DNA from: Flavobacteriales bacterium
GTDB lineage: Bacteria > Bacteroidota > Bacteroidia > Flavobacteriales_D > Sanyastnellaceae
Assembly (NCBI GenBank): GCA_016780385.1
Contig: JADHLY010000012.1
Location: 1-42,633 of the forward strand
DNA: 42,633 nt
Direction: 5' to 3'
The notes below the pieces were generated by a model that saw nothing but the letters and a program-made list of their open reading frames with translations, was not told the origin of the DNA and searched no databases. Positions 42,215-42,633 of the stretch are shown here, in pieces. A program made the translations under genes and the position numbers. The number at the start of each line of letters is the position of its first letter. The stretch's first letter is position 1.

Positions 42215-42633
42215 CGGTGGGGCAGGTTGACCCCATTGACAAAGTCCGAGAGGACTTTCAGGCTGTCTGCTGTCTCGGCGCCACTGAACGGCGCTGTCGT
42301 GAGGTCAGCGGGTTGGACGGTTTGATTGAAGGCTTCGAGCATGGGCTGCGCAATCGGCAGGTAGGACCAGTGCCAGCGCTCTAATGCATAGCCCGTTCTC
42401 CCGCTTGACTTGTCGTCGTAGATCTGGTGGAAGCCAAACGTGCCTGCATGCTCCTTGAGCCAACCATAAAGGGCTGCCCCCTGGTCAGATTCAAACCACT
42501 CGTTTTCGAAGGAATTGAGGTCGATGTCGGTCCCCCAATGATGGCGTGAAGCGCCGGGCATGGCGCTATAGGTGAGGATGTCGCGGGCCTTGTCGACCGC
42601 CTGCCACCCCATGTATTGGGGCCTGACCCATTT
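42211..42633 (-). CDS. D-alanyl-D-alanine carboxypeptidase, VanY/M15B family (5-prime partial)
   Basis: The visible 140 C-terminal residues contain the LAS-type zinc peptidase core: SRHHWGTDIDLN gives the first His and Asp ligands, and ALERWHWSYLP gives the catalytic Glu and second His. Family members trim the stem peptide of peptidoglycan. The frame stays open to the window edge (residues KWVRPQYMGWQAV), so Met at 42612 is internal and the N-terminal part, including any signal peptide, is missing. After the catalytic core a 40-residue tail is not conserved in any family I recognise. Confidence 0.88.
   Translation of the reverse strand, partial: KWVRPQYMGWQAVDKARDILTYSAMPGASRHHWGTDIDLNSFENEWFESDQGAALYGWLKEHAGTFGFHQIYDDKSSGRTGYALERWHWSYLPIAQPMLEAFNQTVQPADLTTAPFSGAETADSLKVLSDFVNGVNLPHR

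Noticed and set aside
1-42633. Mobile elements, CRISPR arrays, rRNA or riboswitches
   Set aside because: No transposase, integrase, phage gene, regularly spaced repeat array or rRNA segment was seen on either strand. The only tandem repeat found is the coding repeat at 39997-40218. No known riboswitch core was recognised, though this cannot be excluded by eye.

Overview
The window looks like chromosomal DNA of a GC-rich member of the Bacteroidota, most likely a Flavobacteriales-type marine or aquatic bacterium. This rests on a type IX secretion C-terminal sorting domain, a secreted protein with the CTD..A.NFN..A..DDGSC repeats common in that group, a Bacteroidota-type OstA-like/LptD protein, long-form IspH, bacillithiol deacetylase BshB1, tandem rhomboids after mutL, and a flavobacterial carotenoid cluster. 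No phage, transposase, insertion sequence, CRISPR array or rRNA was seen. Genes are packed very tightly; no gene-free stretch exceeds 300 bases.

Layout. 2-4871 (+): cdsA (cut by the window edge) and psd for phosphatidylethanolamine, a secreted T9SS protein with sialidase-type Asp-boxes, cinA, and rpmB, closed by a perfect bidirectional terminator at 4892-4926. 4949-13208 (-): a co-directional envelope and redox run read from amidase through an MCE/MlaD protein, two Fe-S proteins resembling heterodisulfide reductase, fabG, a von Willebrand-type membrane protein, and a prohibitin. 13267-17328 (+): a 1353-residue fusion of an OstA-like protein with LptD. 17351-18530: a 55-residue membrane protein, ridA, and divergent pabA/trpG. 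18576-21941 (-): three lipoproteins (CsgG-like, then two LPP20-like) forming a probable outer-membrane assembly of unknown role. 22071-23926 (+): a saccharopine-dehydrogenase homologue and a coupled unknown. 24011-24616 (-): an exported unknown. 24714-31090 (+): ispH, a small membrane protein, mutL, two rhomboids and a membrane-anchored endonuclease/exonuclease/phosphatase protein.

31059-37992 (-) is an eight-gene carotenoid operon: crtI, crtB, an exported protein of unknown function, idi, crtD, cruF, crtZ and crtYcd, almost all joined by overlapping stop and start codons. Together with ispH it forms a route from MEP-pathway isoprenoids to phytoene, lycopene, gamma-carotene and then, by inference, a monocyclic hydroxylated product of the saproxanthin type. 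38286-39678 (+): a Cys-type glutathione peroxidase homologue and bshB1. A tRNA-His, a repeat-bearing secreted protein, a GT4 glycosyltransferase and the 3-prime part of a VanY-type peptidase fill the rest.

Most interesting for follow-up: the OstA-LptD fusion, the CsgG/LPP20/LPP20 lipoprotein operon, the exported protein embedded in the carotenoid operon, and the Cys-bounded repeat plus dockerin-like C-terminus of the secreted protein at 39877-40941. Functional calls rest on reading motifs by eye and on remembered family features; no database search was run.
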